Positions 18,616 through 29,872 of a stretch of 64,000 nt of DNA are shown piece after piece. The notes beneath the pieces were generated by a model that did no database searches, was not told the origin of the DNA, and saw only the letters and a program-made list of their open reading frames with translations. Position 1 is the stretch's first letter, and each line of letters opens with the position of its first letter. Position numbers and translations under genes: made by a program. This DNA is from Variovorax paradoxus (GTDB taxonomy: Bacteria; Pseudomonadota; Gammaproteobacteria; Burkholderiales; Burkholderiaceae_C): NCBI RefSeq assembly GCF_018614875.1, contig NZ_JAGGNW010000002.1:558001-622000 (forward strand). Reading direction: 5' to 3'.

Positions 18616-19440
<825 letters not shown>

Positions 19441-19480
19441 GGAGAAAGTCTCGGGTGAAAAATGGGAGTCGGGAAGCGCT

Positions 19481-20701
19481 TCAGCGGCGGCCGCCGTTGA
19501 CGAAGCGAACGATGCGCTCGGCGGCTTCCACGCATTCGGCCGTTTCGGCCACCAGGGCCATGCGGATGCGGCCCCGGCCGGGGTTGGCGCTGTGGTCCTC
19601 GTATGTCGCATGGCGCGCCAGATAGCTCCCCGGCAGAACCGTCACATTGTATTGAGCGTAGAGCGCGCGGGCGAAGGCTTCGTCGTCGCCAGCCCACACT
19701 TCGGGAATGCCGGCCCAGAGGTAGAAACTGGCGTCGGGCAGCCGCACGTCGAGCACGGGTTCGAGCAGCGGCGTGACGGCCGCGAACTTGGCGCGGTACT
19801 GGGCGCGGTTGTCCACCACATGGGATTCGTCGCCCCAGGCCGCGATGCTGGCCGCGGCCACGGCGCCGCTCATGGCGCTGCCGTGGTAGGTGCGGTAGAG
19901 CAAAAACTTCTTGATGACGGCCGCGTCGCCCGCCACGAAGCCGCTGCGCAGGCCCGGCACGTTGCTGCGCTTGGACAGCGAGGTCAGCGCAATCAGGTTC
20001 CGGAAGTCGGGCCGCCCGAGCTTCACCGAGGCTTCGAGTCCGCTGAGCGGGGGCTCGTCGCGGAAGTAGATTTCGCTGTAGCACTCGTCGGCGGCGATCA
20101 CGAAGCCGTGGCGGTCGGACAGCGCGAAGAGCTTCTGCCACTCGTCCAGCGACATCACGGCACCCGTCGGGTTGCCCGGCGAGCAGACGAACACCAGTTG
20201 CGTGCGTTCCCAGATCGCCTCGGGCACGCTGTCCCAGTCGACGGCGAAATTGCGCGCGGGCACGCTGGCCACGTAGTAAGGCTCGGCGCCCGAGAGCAGG
20301 GCCGCGCCCTCGTAGATCTGATAGAACGGGTTGGGCGACAGCACCACCGGCTGCGGCGAGGCGGTGGGGTCGACCACCGTCTGCGCGAGCGAGAACAGGG
20401 CTTCCCGCGAACCGTTGACGGGCAGCACCTGCGTGGCCGGGTCGAGGGCGAGGCTGTAGCGGGTTTTCAGCCAGTCGGTGAAGGCGGTGCGCAGAGTCAG
20501 GTCGCCGGCGGTCGCGGGGTAGGCGGCCAGCGCGCCGAGGCCAGCGCTCAGCGCGTCCTTGATGAAGCCCGGCGTGGCGTGCTTGGGTTCGCCGATGCCC
20601 AGGCTGATGGCCGAGAACTCGGGGTTGGGCGTGACGCCCGCGAACAGTTGCTTCAACCGCTCGAAGGGATAGGGTTGCAACCGGGAAAGCAGGGGATTCA
20701 T
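19481..20701 (-). CDS. dapC: N-succinyldiaminopimelate aminotransferase
   Basis: DapC transaminates N-succinyl-2-amino-6-ketopimelate with glutamate. The 406-residue fold-type I PLP enzyme has NPTG (177-180), [11 protein letters not shown] and the PLP lysine K244 in [15 protein letters not shown], plus the late arginine in RIRMALV. The SKRSNVPG context is characteristic of the DapC subgroup of class I aminotransferases, and its place beside dapD and dapE supports this. It is the first gene of the dap cluster (dapC-dapD-pilU-dapE-prmB). Confidence 0.93.
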   Translation of the reverse strand: MNPLLSRLQPYPFERLKQLFAGVTPNPEFSAISLGIGEPKHATPGFIKDALSAGLGALAAYPATAGDLTLRTAFTDWLKTRYSLALDPATQVLPVNGSREALFSLAQTVVDPTASPQPVVLSPNPFYQIYEGAALLSGAEPYYVASVPARNFAVDWDSVPEAIWERTQLVFVCSPGNPTGAVMSLDEWQKLFALSDRHGFVIAADECYSEIYFRDEPPLSGLEASVKLGRPDFRNLIALTSLSKRSNVPGLRSGFVAGDAAVIKKFLLYRTYHGSAMSGAVAAASIAAWGDESHVVDNRAQYRAKFAAVTPLLEPVLDVRLPDASFYLWAGIPEVWAGDDEAFARALYAQYNVTVLPGSYLARHATYEDHSANPGRGRIRMALVAETAECVEAAERIVRFVNGGRR

Positions 20702-20770
20702 GCCCGGGATTATCGGTGACAGGTGTTACCGCTCCTGGCGAGGCGGCTACTGAACCGGCGACAAGTGTCG

Positions 20771-21409
20771 TCAGGCCACGCCGCGCCGATAGAAGGCCAG
20801 CGAGCCCGCCAGCGCCAGCAGCATGCCGCCGCAGGCGCGATCGATCCAGCGCGTGGCCGATACCGTCAGCACCCGGATCGCACGGGCGCCGACGAAGGCG
20901 TAGCCCAGCATCACCAGCGTGTCGAGGCCCGCGAAGATCAAGGCAATGATCGCGTACTGTGGCGCTTGTGCAGCCGCCGGATCGATGAACTGCGGCAACA
21001 GCGCCGAGCAGAAGATGTAGCCCTTGGGGTTGGTCACCGCCACCAGGAAGGACTTGAGGAAGATGCGCCGGCTTTCGCCCGCCGTGACCGAGGCGGCGGC
21101 GTCGGCGCTCGGCAACTTGAAGCCGCCCTTGGAGCGCAGCATGCGCAGCCCGAGCCAGGCCAGGTAGACGGCGCCGACCCACTTCAGCATCGAGAACCAG
21201 AACTCCGACGCCGCGAGCAGCGCACCGAGCCCGAGCGCCACGGCGCCGACCAGCACGAAATCGGACAGCACCGCGCCGAGCATGCCCGGCAACGCCCGGC
21301 GCACGCCGTGGCGGGAGCCGTTGCTGAGCGCCAGCAGCACCGTGGGGCCGGGCGTGGCAATGGCGGTGAAGGCGACGAGGGCGAACAGCAGGGCGGTGGC
21401 GAGCGTCAT
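20771..21409 (-). CDS. LysE/RhtB-family amino acid exporter
   Basis: The 212-residue inner-membrane protein has about six hydrophobic segments and the LysE/RhtB hallmark TAIATPGPTVLLALSNGSRHG near the N-terminus, with VTNPKGYIF in the middle. The family exports amino acids such as homoserine, threonine, lysine or arginine. It lies 24 bases after argA and before dapC, so export of a basic amino acid or intermediate is a reasonable guess only. Confidence 0.88.
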   Translation of the reverse strand: MTLATALLFALVAFTAIATPGPTVLLALSNGSRHGVRRALPGMLGAVLSDFVLVGAVALGLGALLAASEFWFSMLKWVGAVYLAWLGLRMLRSKGGFKLPSADAAASVTAGESRRIFLKSFLVAVTNPKGYIFCSALLPQFIDPAAAQAPQYAIIALIFAGLDTLVMLGYAFVGARAIRVLTVSATRWIDRACGGMLLALAGSLAFYRRGVA

Positions 21410-21433
21410 GGCGGCGGGCGTCTTTTTTCGGAT

Positions 21434-22780
<1,347 letters not shown>

Positions 22781-22939
22781 GGGGCGTGATTGTGCATTCT
22801 TGGAGGGCTTTTCGTACGGCTCGGGCGATTGCGCGCAGCGCCGCGCCGGCGCGTCCTACAGTGGACGCCGTGCAACAGCCGCGCTGCGCGCCGATAATCG
22901 CCGGTTTGCCCGCCGCGTGCCGACGACGACTGTTCTGCC

Positions 22940-25900
22940 TTGACGACCACGACACCTCCCGCTCCCTTGCGCATCGAGTTTCCCGAATCGCTTCCCGTTT
23001 CGGGCAGGCGCGACGAAATCATGACCGCCATCGCGGCCAACCAGGTCGTGATCGTCTGCGGCGAGACCGGCTCGGGCAAGACCACGCAGCTGCCGAAGAT
23101 CGCGCTGGCGCTCGGGCGCGGCAAGATCAACGCCGAGCCGGGCAAGGGCCGGCTCATCGGCCACACGCAGCCGCGCCGCATCGCCGCGAGTTCGGTGGCC
23201 AAGCGCATCGCCGAAGAATTGAAGACGCCGCTGGGCGACGTGGTCGGCTTCAAGGTACGGTTTCAAGACCGGCTGAGCCGCGACGCCTCGGTCAAGCTCA
23301 TGACCGACGGCATCCTGCTGGCCGAGACGCAGACCGATCCGCTGCTCAAGGCCTACGACACGCTGATCATCGACGAGGCCCACGAGCGCTCGCTGAACAT
23401 CGACTTCCTGCTGGGCTACCTGCGCGAGATCCTGCCGCGCCGGCCCGAACTGAAGGTGATCGTGACGTCGGCGACCATCGACGCGGACCGCTTCGCGCAG
23501 CACTTCGCATCCAGGAACGGGCCGGCGCCGATCATCTACGTGTCGGGCCGCACCTTTCCGGTCGAGCAGCGCTACCGGCCCTTCGAGGAGTCGCGCGACC
23601 GCGACTTGAACGACGCGATCGCCGATGGCGTCGACGAGCTCTGGCGCGATCCGCACAACGCCGGCGACATCCTCGTGTTCCTGCCCGGCGAGCGCGAGAT
23701 CCGCGAGGCGGCCGATCACCTTCGCCGCCACCTGAGCCACCAGCCGCTGTTCCGCAACGCCGAGGTGCTGCCGTTGTTCGCGCGGCTGTCGGGGCCGGAA
23801 CAGGACCGCATCTTCGACAGCCACACAGGCCGGCGCATCGTGCTCGCCACCAACGTGGCCGAGACCTCGCTCACCGTGCCGGGCACGCGATATGTGATCG
23901 ACACCGGCACGGCGCGCGTCAAGCGCTACAGCTTCCGCAGCAAGGTCGAGCAGTTGCTGGTCGAGCCGATCAGCCAGGCCGCGGCCAACCAGCGCGCCGG
24001 CCGTTGCGGCCGCGTGGCCAACGGCATCTGCATCCGGCTCTACGACGAGAAGGATTTCGAAGGCCGGCCGCGTTTCACCGACCCCGAGATCCTGCGCTCG
24101 TCCCTGGCGGGCGTGATCCTGCGCATGAAGTCGCTGCGCCTGGGCGACGTGGCGCGCTTTCCGTTTCTCGAGGCGCCTTCGCCACGCGCCATTGCCGACG
24201 GCTACCAGCTGCTCAACGAGCTCGGCGCGGTCGACGACGCCAACGAACTCACGGCCACGGGCGCCGAGCTCGCCAGGCTGCCGCTCGATCCACGCGTGGG
24301 CCGCATGATCCTGGAGGCCCGCACACGCGGCGCGCTGGAAGAAGTGCTGGTGATCGCCTCGGCGCTCAGCGTGCAGGACGTGCGCGACCGGCCGATGGAA
24401 GCGCAGCAGCAGGCCGACCAGGCGCATTCGAAATTCGACGACGAGAAGAGCGAGTTCAGCGGCTACCTGCGGCTGTGGAAATGGATCGCCGATGCACGCG
24501 GCGGCCATGGCGATACACATAAGCTCAGCAATCGCCAGTACGAGCAACTGCTGCGGCAGAATTTCATCAACATCCGCCGCGTGCGTGAATGGCGCGACAT
24601 CCATTCGCAGCTGCTCACGGTGGTTACCGAGCACAAGTGGCGCATCAATGCGGAGCCGGCCGGCTACGAGCCGCTGCATCTGTCGATGCTCGCCGGCCTG
24701 CTCGGCAACGTCGGCTGGAAGCTGGAAGACGACGAGGCGTACCTGGGTGCGCGCGGTATCAAGTTCTACAAGCATCCGGGCGCGCACCTCAAGAAGAAGC
24801 CCGGCCGCTGGATCGTCGCGGCCGAGCTGGTCGAGACCACGCGCCTCTTCGGCCGCGGCATCGCCAACATCGAACCGCAGTGGCTCGAACAGGTGGCCGG
24901 CCACCTGCTGAAGAAGCAGCTGCTCGACCCGCATTGGGAGAAGAAGGGCGCGCAGGTGTCGGCGCTGGAGCGTGCAACGCTCTATGGCCTCGTGGTGTAC
25001 AGCGGGCGACGGGTCGATTTCACCAAGGTCGATCCGGTCGCGGCGCGCGAGATCTTCATCCGAGAGGCGCTGGTCGCCGGGCAGTGGGAGAGCAAGTTCC
25101 CGTTCCTCGTGGCCAACCGCAAGCTGGTGCACGAGGTCGAGGGGCTGGAGCACAAGTCGCGCCGGCAGGACGTGCTGGTGGATGACGAACTGATCTTCGC
25201 CTTCTACGACGCGCAGTTGCCGGCCGACGTGGCAAGCGGCATCAGCTTCGAGAACTGGTACCGCCATGCCTCGAGGGAGCAGCCGCGCCTGCTCTTCCTG
25301 ACGCGCGAGGAGCTGATGCGCCACCAGGCAGCGGGCATCACCACGCAATCGTTCCCGCCCACGCTGCGGCTTGGCGGCGTCGATTGCGCCGCGACCTACC
25401 TGCATGAACCCGGCGACGCGAAGGACGGCCTGACGGTCAGCGTGCCGCTCTTCGTGCTCAACCAGGTGAGCGAAGAGCGCTGCGAATGGCTGGTGACGGG
25501 CATGCTCAAGGACAAGATCCAGGCGCTGCTCAAGAGCCTGCCGCAGCGTCCGCGCTCGCGGCTGGTGCCATTGCCCGAATCGGCGGCGAAGCTGGCGGAA
25601 GAACTTTCGGCGCCAGAGGTTTTCGGCCACGGCTCGCTGACCGACGTGCTGCTGAAGCGTGTGCGCGACACGACGAGCATCGACGTCAAGCGCGCGGACT
25701 TCAAGCTCGACATGCTGCCGCCGCACCTGTTCATGAACCTGCGCATCGTGGACGAGCACGGGCGCCAGCTTGGCATGGGACGCAACCTGGGCGCGCTCAA
25801 GGCGGAACTGGGCGCGCAGGCACGCGGTGCTTTCCAGGCCCTGGCGGGGCTCAACGTGAAGGCTTCCCCCGAGCGAAAGCCCGCCGGCACCATCGACGCA

Positions 25901-26806
25901 GGCGGGCAGGCCAAGGGCGGCGCGGCTCCGGCACCCACCGCACCCAGCCTGCCCGCAGGACAGCGCTACACGAGCTGGAGCTTCGGCGAATTGCCCGAGC
26001 TGATGGAAGTGCGCCGCGGCGCGCAATCGCTCATCGGATTTCCGGCGCTGCGCGACGAAGGCGATGCCGTCACCATCGAGGTGTTCGACGAACCGGCCGT
26101 GGCCGCCGCCAAGCACCGCGCAGGCCTGCGCCGGTTGTTCGCGCTGCAGCTGAAAGACGCGCTCAAGTACCTCGAGAAGAACATCCCCGATCTGCAGAAG
26201 ATGTCCGTGGCCTACATGCCGCTGGGTACCTCCGAGGAGTTGCGCACGCAGATCATCGATGTGGCGATCGACAGGGCCTTTCTGCAGGAGCCGCTGCCCA
26301 CCGACGAGTTTGCCTTCAAGCGCCGCCTGGAAGAGGGGCGGGGCCGGCTCACGCTGATCGCCAACGAGGTGGCGCGGTTGGCCTCGACCATCCTGACCGA
26401 GTACGCGGCCGCCGCGCGCAAGATCAAGGACACCAGGATCCAGCCCGAAGCCGTGCAGGACGCCGCGCAGCAGCTGCAGCGCCTGGTCGGCAAGCGTTTC
26501 ATTGCCGACGCGCCATGGACGCAGCTGCAGCATTTCGCGCGCTATCTCAAGGCCATCGTGCTGCGGCTCGACAAGCTGCGCAGCGACCCTGCGCGCGACA
26601 CGGCCAAGCTGGCTGAACTGCGGCCTCAGGAGCAGCGCTATTGGCGGCTGGTGGCGGAGCGCAAGGGCGTGGTGGACGAGCGCATGCTCGAATTCCGCTG
26701 GCTGCTCGAGGAGCTTCGCGTGAGCTTCTTCGCGCAGGAGCTGCGCACGCCGCAGCCGGTCAGCGTCAAGCGACTGGACAAGGCCTGGGCCCAGCTGCAA
26801 GCCTGA
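22940..26806 (+). CDS. hrpA: ATP-dependent RNA helicase HrpA
   Basis: HrpA is a large DEAH-box RNA helicase; in E. coli it is linked to mRNA processing and rescue of stalled ribosomes. The 1288-residue protein has Walker A GETGSGKT (41-48), HTQPRRIAASSVAKRIA (motif Ia), DEAH (145-148), VTSATID (motif III), ATNVAETSLTVPG (motif V) and QRAGRCGR (motif VI), followed by HA2 and OB-fold regions and the long HrpA-specific C-terminal part. The start is TTG 22940 (MTTTTPPAPLRIEF), because no ATG or GTG in frame precedes the conserved core at a suitable distance; the next ATG (residue 28) would trim the N-terminus. No gene precedes it on the strand. Confidence 0.93.
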   Translation: MTTTTPPAPLRIEFPESLPVSGRRDEIMTAIAANQVVIVCGETGSGKTTQLPKIALALGRGKINAEPGKGRLIGHTQPRRIAASSVAKRIAEELKTPLGDVVGFKVRFQDRLSRDASVKLMTDGILLAETQTDPLLKAYDTLIIDEAHERSLNIDFLLGYLREILPRRPELKVIVTSATIDADRFAQHFASRNGPAPIIYVSGRTFPVEQRYRPFEESRDRDLNDAIADGVDELWRDPHNAGDILVFLPGEREIREAADHLRRHLSHQPLFRNAEVLPLFARLSGPEQDRIFDSHTGRRIVLATNVAETSLTVPGTRYVIDTGTARVKRYSFRSKVEQLLVEPISQAAANQRAGRCGRVANGICIRLYDEKDFEGRPRFTDPEILRSSLAGVILRMKSLRLGDVARFPFLEAPSPRAIADGYQLLNELGAVDDANELTATGAELARLPLDPRVGRMILEARTRGALEEVLVIASALSVQDVRDRPMEAQQQADQAHSKFDDEKSEFSGYLRLWKWIADARGGHGDTHKLSNRQYEQLLRQNFINIRRVREWRDIHSQLLTVVTEHKWRINAEPAGYEPLHLSMLAGLLGNVGWKLEDDEAYLGARGIKFYKHPGAHLKKKPGRWIVAAELVETTRLFGRGIANIEPQWLEQVAGHLLKKQLLDPHWEKKGAQVSALERATLYGLVVYSGRRVDFTKVDPVAAREIFIREALVAGQWESKFPFLVANRKLVHEVEGLEHKSRRQDVLVDDELIFAFYDAQLPADVASGISFENWYRHASREQPRLLFLTREELMRHQAAGITTQSFPPTLRLGGVDCAATYLHEPGDAKDGLTVSVPLFVLNQVSEERCEWLVTGMLKDKIQALLKSLPQRPRSRLVPLPESAAKLAEELSAPEVFGHGSLTDVLLKRVRDTTSIDVKRADFKLDMLPPHLFMNLRIVDEHGRQLGMGRNLGALKAELGAQARGAFQALAGLNVKASPERKPAGTIDAGGQAKGGAAPAPTAPSLPAGQRYTSWSFGELPELMEVRRGAQSLIGFPALRDEGDAVTIEVFDEPAVAAAKHRAGLRRLFALQLKDALKYLEKNIPDLQKMSVAYMPLGTSEELRTQIIDVAIDRAFLQEPLPTDEFAFKRRLEEGRGRLTLIANEVARLASTILTEYAAAARKIKDTRIQPEAVQDAAQQLQRLVGKRFIADAPWTQLQHFARYLKAIVLRLDKLRSDPARDTAKLAELRPQEQRYWRLVAERKGVVDERMLEFRWLLEELRVSFFAQELRTPQPVSVKRLDKAWAQLQA

Positions 26807-26823
26807 TCGGCGGGTGACAAAAA

Positions 26824-26846
26824 GAAGCCCGCTCGACGCGGGCTTC
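26824..26846 (-). terminator. Intrinsic terminator of the DUF3309 gene, facing hrpA
   Basis: GAAGCCCGC (26824-26832) and GCGGGCTTC (26838-26846) form a 9-bp stem with loop TCGAC. The T run (TTTTT) follows only on the minus strand, so it ends the leftward DUF3309 transcript and may also slow rightward hrpA transcription. Confidence 0.75.
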
Positions 26847-26878
26847 GGTCATTCAGGTGCACGAACCATTGGGCAGCG

Positions 26879-27037
26879 TCATATGCGTCCCATGAGCACC
26901 AGGATGACGACGATCAGCACCACCAGGCCCAGCCCGCCGCTGGGCCAGTAGCCCCAGCTCCGGCTGTAGCCCCAGCTCGGCAGCGCACCGATCAGAAGCA
27001 ATATCAGAACGATCAGCAGAATGAACGAGAGGGACAT
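26879..27037 (-). CDS. DUF3309-family small membrane peptide
   Basis: This is a 52-residue peptide with the DUF3309 pattern: an N-terminal hydrophobic helix (SFILLIVLILLLIGALP), a central WGYSRSWGYWPSGG segment and a second helix (LGLVVLIVVILVLMGRI). The family is common in proteobacteria as a short YqaE-like or stress-associated membrane peptide of unknown function. AGGAG lies 8 bases before the ATG. It has its own terminator on the left, and the 134 bases upstream (27038-27171) contain no further gene. Confidence 0.85.
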   Translation of the reverse strand: MSLSFILLIVLILLLIGALPSWGYSRSWGYWPSGGLGLVVLIVVILVLMGRI

Positions 27038-27171
27038 GCGTTTCTCCTGGGCCTTGTTGTTACGACATTCATGCTCGGTGCCAGGAGACCGGGGGCAAGC
27101 CGGATAGCCGCTTCTTCGGCGGTCAGGGCTTTCCTACCGGTGCCGTCGGCATTCAAGCCGCGCGAACCGAT

Positions 27172-28347
27172 TCAGAGGTGTGCCAGCCGGTCCAGCGCCG
27201 CGACCAGCGTCTCGTCCTTCTTGGCGAAGCAGAAGCGGACCACGCGCTGGTCGAAGCCGTTGCCGTAGAAGGCCGACAGCGGAATTGCCGCCACGCCGAT
27301 CTCGCGCGTCAGCCACAGGCAGAACTCGGCTTCGGACAGGTCGCTCACCGCCGAGATGTCGACGCACTGGAAATAGCTGCCCTCGCTGCGCAGCAGCTTG
27401 AAGCGGGTCTTCTCGGCCAGGCCGGCTGCGAACAGGTCGCGCTTGCGCTGATAGAAGGCTGGCAGTTCGAGGTAAGGCTTCGGCTCCGCCATGTATTGCG
27501 CCAGCGCGTGCTGCATCGGCGTGTTGACGGTGAATACGTTGAACTGATGAACCTTGCGGAATTCGGCCATCAGCGGCGCCGGCGCCGCCACGTAGCCGAC
27601 TTTCCAGCCGGTGACGTGGTAGGTCTTGCCGAAGCTGCTCACGATGAAGCTGCGCGCCGCCAGGCCCGGGAAGCGCGCCACGCTTTCGTGTTGCGCACTG
27701 TCATAGACCATGTGCTCGTAGACCTCGTCGGCAATCACGAAGACGTCGGTCGGGGCCAGCAGCTCCTCGAGCTTGCGCATCTCGGCGGCGGTCCAGACCG
27801 TGGCGCTGGGGTTGTGCGGCGTGTTCACGATGATCGCCCGCGTGCGCGGAGACAGCGCCGCGGCGATCTTGTCGAAGTCGGGGCGGAAGGTGCCGGGCGT
27901 GAGCGGCACGCGCACCACACTGCCGCCGGCCAGCTCGATGTTCGGCACGTAGCTGTCGTAGCAAGGCTCGAGAACGATCACCTCGTCGCCCCCACGCACC
28001 ACGGCGAGGATGGCGGTGATGATGGCCTGCGTCGCACCGGCAGTGACGGTGATCTCCTCGGCGGCGCTGTATTGGTGGCCGTAGAGTGCGGCGATCTTGC
28101 CGGCAATCGCTTCGCGCAGCGCCGGGATGCCGGGCATCGGCGGGTACTGGTTGTGGCCCGCGGCCATGGCGGCCGTGACGTCTTCGAGCAGCTTCGGATC
28201 GCAGTTGAAATCGGGGAAGCCCTGGCCGAGATTCACCGCGTTCTTCTCCGCCGCGAGCGCGGACATCACGGTGAAGATGGTGGTGCCCACGGCGGGCAGC
28301 TTGGTGGCGATCTCGGGCGTGCGGGGGGAGAAATAAACGGTGCTCAT
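27172..28347 (-). CDS. Methionine/kynurenine-type aminotransferase (class I PLP)
   Basis: The 391-residue enzyme has the class I aminotransferase core: NLGQGFPDFNCD near the N-terminus, NTPHNPSATVW, VIADEVYEHMVYD and the PLP lysine K241 in SSFGKTYHVTGWKVGY. This set of motifs is typical of YbdL-type methionine aminotransferases and related kynurenine-oxoglutarate transaminases. A role in methionine or aromatic amino acid transamination is inferred from the family; the substrate is not certain. The start MSTVYFSPRTP is taken because the longer frame runs through an intergenic repeat. Confidence 0.87.
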   Translation of the reverse strand: MSTVYFSPRTPEIATKLPAVGTTIFTVMSALAAEKNAVNLGQGFPDFNCDPKLLEDVTAAMAAGHNQYPPMPGIPALREAIAGKIAALYGHQYSAAEEITVTAGATQAIITAILAVVRGGDEVIVLEPCYDSYVPNIELAGGSVVRVPLTPGTFRPDFDKIAAALSPRTRAIIVNTPHNPSATVWTAAEMRKLEELLAPTDVFVIADEVYEHMVYDSAQHESVARFPGLAARSFIVSSFGKTYHVTGWKVGYVAAPAPLMAEFRKVHQFNVFTVNTPMQHALAQYMAEPKPYLELPAFYQRKRDLFAAGLAEKTRFKLLRSEGSYFQCVDISAVSDLSEAEFCLWLTREIGVAAIPLSAFYGNGFDQRVVRFCFAKKDETLVAALDRLAHL

Positions 28348-28390
28348 GGTGGTCGTGGAGTCGGATGTTCTGCTGCTTTGCCGCTTTTTT

Positions 28391-28485
28391 CGTGGAACAC
28401 CGCGGAACCGGCTTTGCCGGGCCGCTGGTGTTGCCCCCGGAAGGGGGTTGGCGAAGCGACACGAAGTGCGCGAAGACTGGGGGTG
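28391..28485 (-). repeat. GC-rich intergenic repeat element between the cysB-like gene and the aminotransferase gene
   Basis: On the minus strand the element starts 2 bases after the cysB-like stop as CACCCCCAGTCTTCGCGCAC. It includes the hairpin CCCCC (28434-28438), GGAA, GGGGG (28443-28447) and ends with GCCGGTTCCGCGGTG-like sequence. Related copies lie at 17387-17420 (partial, same strand) and 55280-55351 (opposite strand). From memory, such elements recur in Comamonadaceae intergenic regions. Confidence 0.6.
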
Positions 28486-28487
28486 AT

Positions 28488-29429
28488 CTATAACTCGTAG
28501 TCTTGCTGGTGCCCGCTCAGGGCCTTCGCGATCAGGTTGCGGTCGAGCCGGTCGGACAGCAACTCGGCAAACTTGAACACGAAGTTGCGCAGGTAGGCGC
28601 TGCGCTTGAATGCCACGCGCGCGATGTTCTGGCCGAAAACATGCCCCATGGGGCGTACCACGAGATCGGCGTTCGATTCGTCGCGAACCGCCATCTCGGC
28701 CACGATGCCCACGCCAAGGCCCAGGCGCACGTAGGTCTTGATCACGTCGGAGTCGATGGCTTCGAGCGCGATGCGCGGCGTGAGCTTTTTCTGTGCAAAC
28801 GCGTGATCGATGCGCGTGCGGCCGGTGAATGACGGGTGGTAGGTGATGATGGGTTCTTGCGCCAGGTCTTCGAGCGAGATGCGCTCCTTGGCGGCCAGCG
28901 GGTGGTCCTTGGGCAGCACCAGCACGTGCTGCCATTCGTAGCAGGGCAGGGTCACCAGCTCGGCGTAGTCGGCGAGCGATTCGGTGGCAATGCCCACCTC
29001 GGCAATTTCGTCGATCACCATGCGCGCCACCTGGTCGGGCGAACCCTGGTGCAGGCTCACGTTGACCTTCGGGTAGGCCTCGCGCAGCCTGGCCACCGGC
29101 ACCGGGAGCACATAGCGCGCCTGGGTGTGGGTGGTGGCGATCGAGAGGGTTCCGCTGTCCTGCGCGCTGAACTGCTCGCCGATGCGCTTGAGGTTGCCGA
29201 CTTCGCGCATGATCAGTTCGATGCTGGCGATGACGTGCTGGCCCGGCTCGGTGACCCGTTTCAGGCGCTTGCCATGGCGCGCGAAGATCTCGACGCCGAG
29301 TTCTTCCTCCAGCTCGATGATGGCCTTGGACACGCCCGGCTGCGAGGTATGCAGCGCCTTCGCCGCCTCCGTCAGGTTCAGATTGCGCCGAACGGCCTCC
29401 TGAACAAACTTGAATTGGTGCAGATTCAT
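28488..29429 (-). CDS. cysB: LysR-type regulator of the CysB family
   Basis: CysB-type regulators control sulfate uptake and cysteine synthesis and respond to acetylserine. The 313-residue protein has an N-terminal winged helix (1-60, FKFVQEAVRRNLNLTEAAKALHTSQPGVSKAI) and a CysB-like effector domain. Telling features are MNLHQFKFVQEA at the start, TTHTQARYVLPVPV, PKVNVSLHQGSPDQVA and EAIDSDVIKTYVRLGLGVGIVAEMA. A Cbl-type paralogue would look similar. It follows the cbiX-like gene after 63 bases on the same strand, consistent with a sulfur assimilation theme. Confidence 0.88.
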   Translation of the reverse strand: MNLHQFKFVQEAVRRNLNLTEAAKALHTSQPGVSKAIIELEEELGVEIFARHGKRLKRVTEPGQHVIASIELIMREVGNLKRIGEQFSAQDSGTLSIATTHTQARYVLPVPVARLREAYPKVNVSLHQGSPDQVARMVIDEIAEVGIATESLADYAELVTLPCYEWQHVLVLPKDHPLAAKERISLEDLAQEPIITYHPSFTGRTRIDHAFAQKKLTPRIALEAIDSDVIKTYVRLGLGVGIVAEMAVRDESNADLVVRPMGHVFGQNIARVAFKRSAYLRNFVFKFAELLSDRLDRNLIAKALSGHQQDYEL

Positions 29430-29492
29430 ATCAAATTCCGTCTTATTGCGGAATTCATTATGCCTTCGGAGTCTATGGAAATTGCCGAAACT

Positions 29493-29867
29493 TCAAGATT
29501 TGCTTGCAATTCTGGCCAACAGATCGATCAGTTCAGGCTCTTCCCCCACGATGCCGGCCAATTGGAAATCCACCTGTGGCCAGGTCTGGCGCAGCGCGTC
29601 CACCTGCAGGGGCAGGTCTTCGCGTGCATGTTTGCCCATGCCGAGGAAGAGCGGAACGACCCGAAGGGCCTTGGCGCCGCTGGCAATCAGGGCCGCCGCG
29701 GCAGTGCGCAGGTCGGGGGCCGCAAGCTCCATGTAGGCACAGACCACGCGGGCTTGCGGGTCGAGCGCCGTGACGCGGGCGGCCACGGCCTCGATCGGCG
29801 CGCGCCAGCGCTCGTCGCGCGAACCATGGGCCAGCAGGACGATGCCCTTCGCGTTCCCGGTTGTCAT
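29493..29867 (-). CDS. CbiX/SirB-type sirohydrochlorin chelatase (small form)
   Basis: CbiX-family chelatases insert iron (for sirohaem) or cobalt (for cobalamin) into sirohydrochlorin. The 124-residue single-domain protein (CbiXS size) has the metal-binding histidines in LLAHGSRDERW (H14) and FLGMGKHAREDLP (H80). Sirohaem is the cofactor of assimilatory sulfite reductase, and the next gene is a CysB-type regulator, so ferrochelation for sirohaem is the better guess. No cobalamin genes are nearby. It lies 5 bases after lptG. Confidence 0.87.
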   Translation of the reverse strand: MTTGNAKGIVLLAHGSRDERWRAPIEAVAARVTALDPQARVVCAYMELAAPDLRTAAAALIASGAKALRVVPLFLGMGKHAREDLPLQVDALRQTWPQVDFQLAGIVGEEPELIDLLARIASKS

Positions 29868-29872
29868 CCGCG

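Noticed and set aside
22856..26800. A 1314-codon open frame on the minus strand, antisense to the whole of hrpA
   Set aside because: It is a GC-rich shadow of hrpA: hrpA carries all helicase motifs, while the antisense product is His/Gln/Arg/Leu-rich with no recognisable domain.
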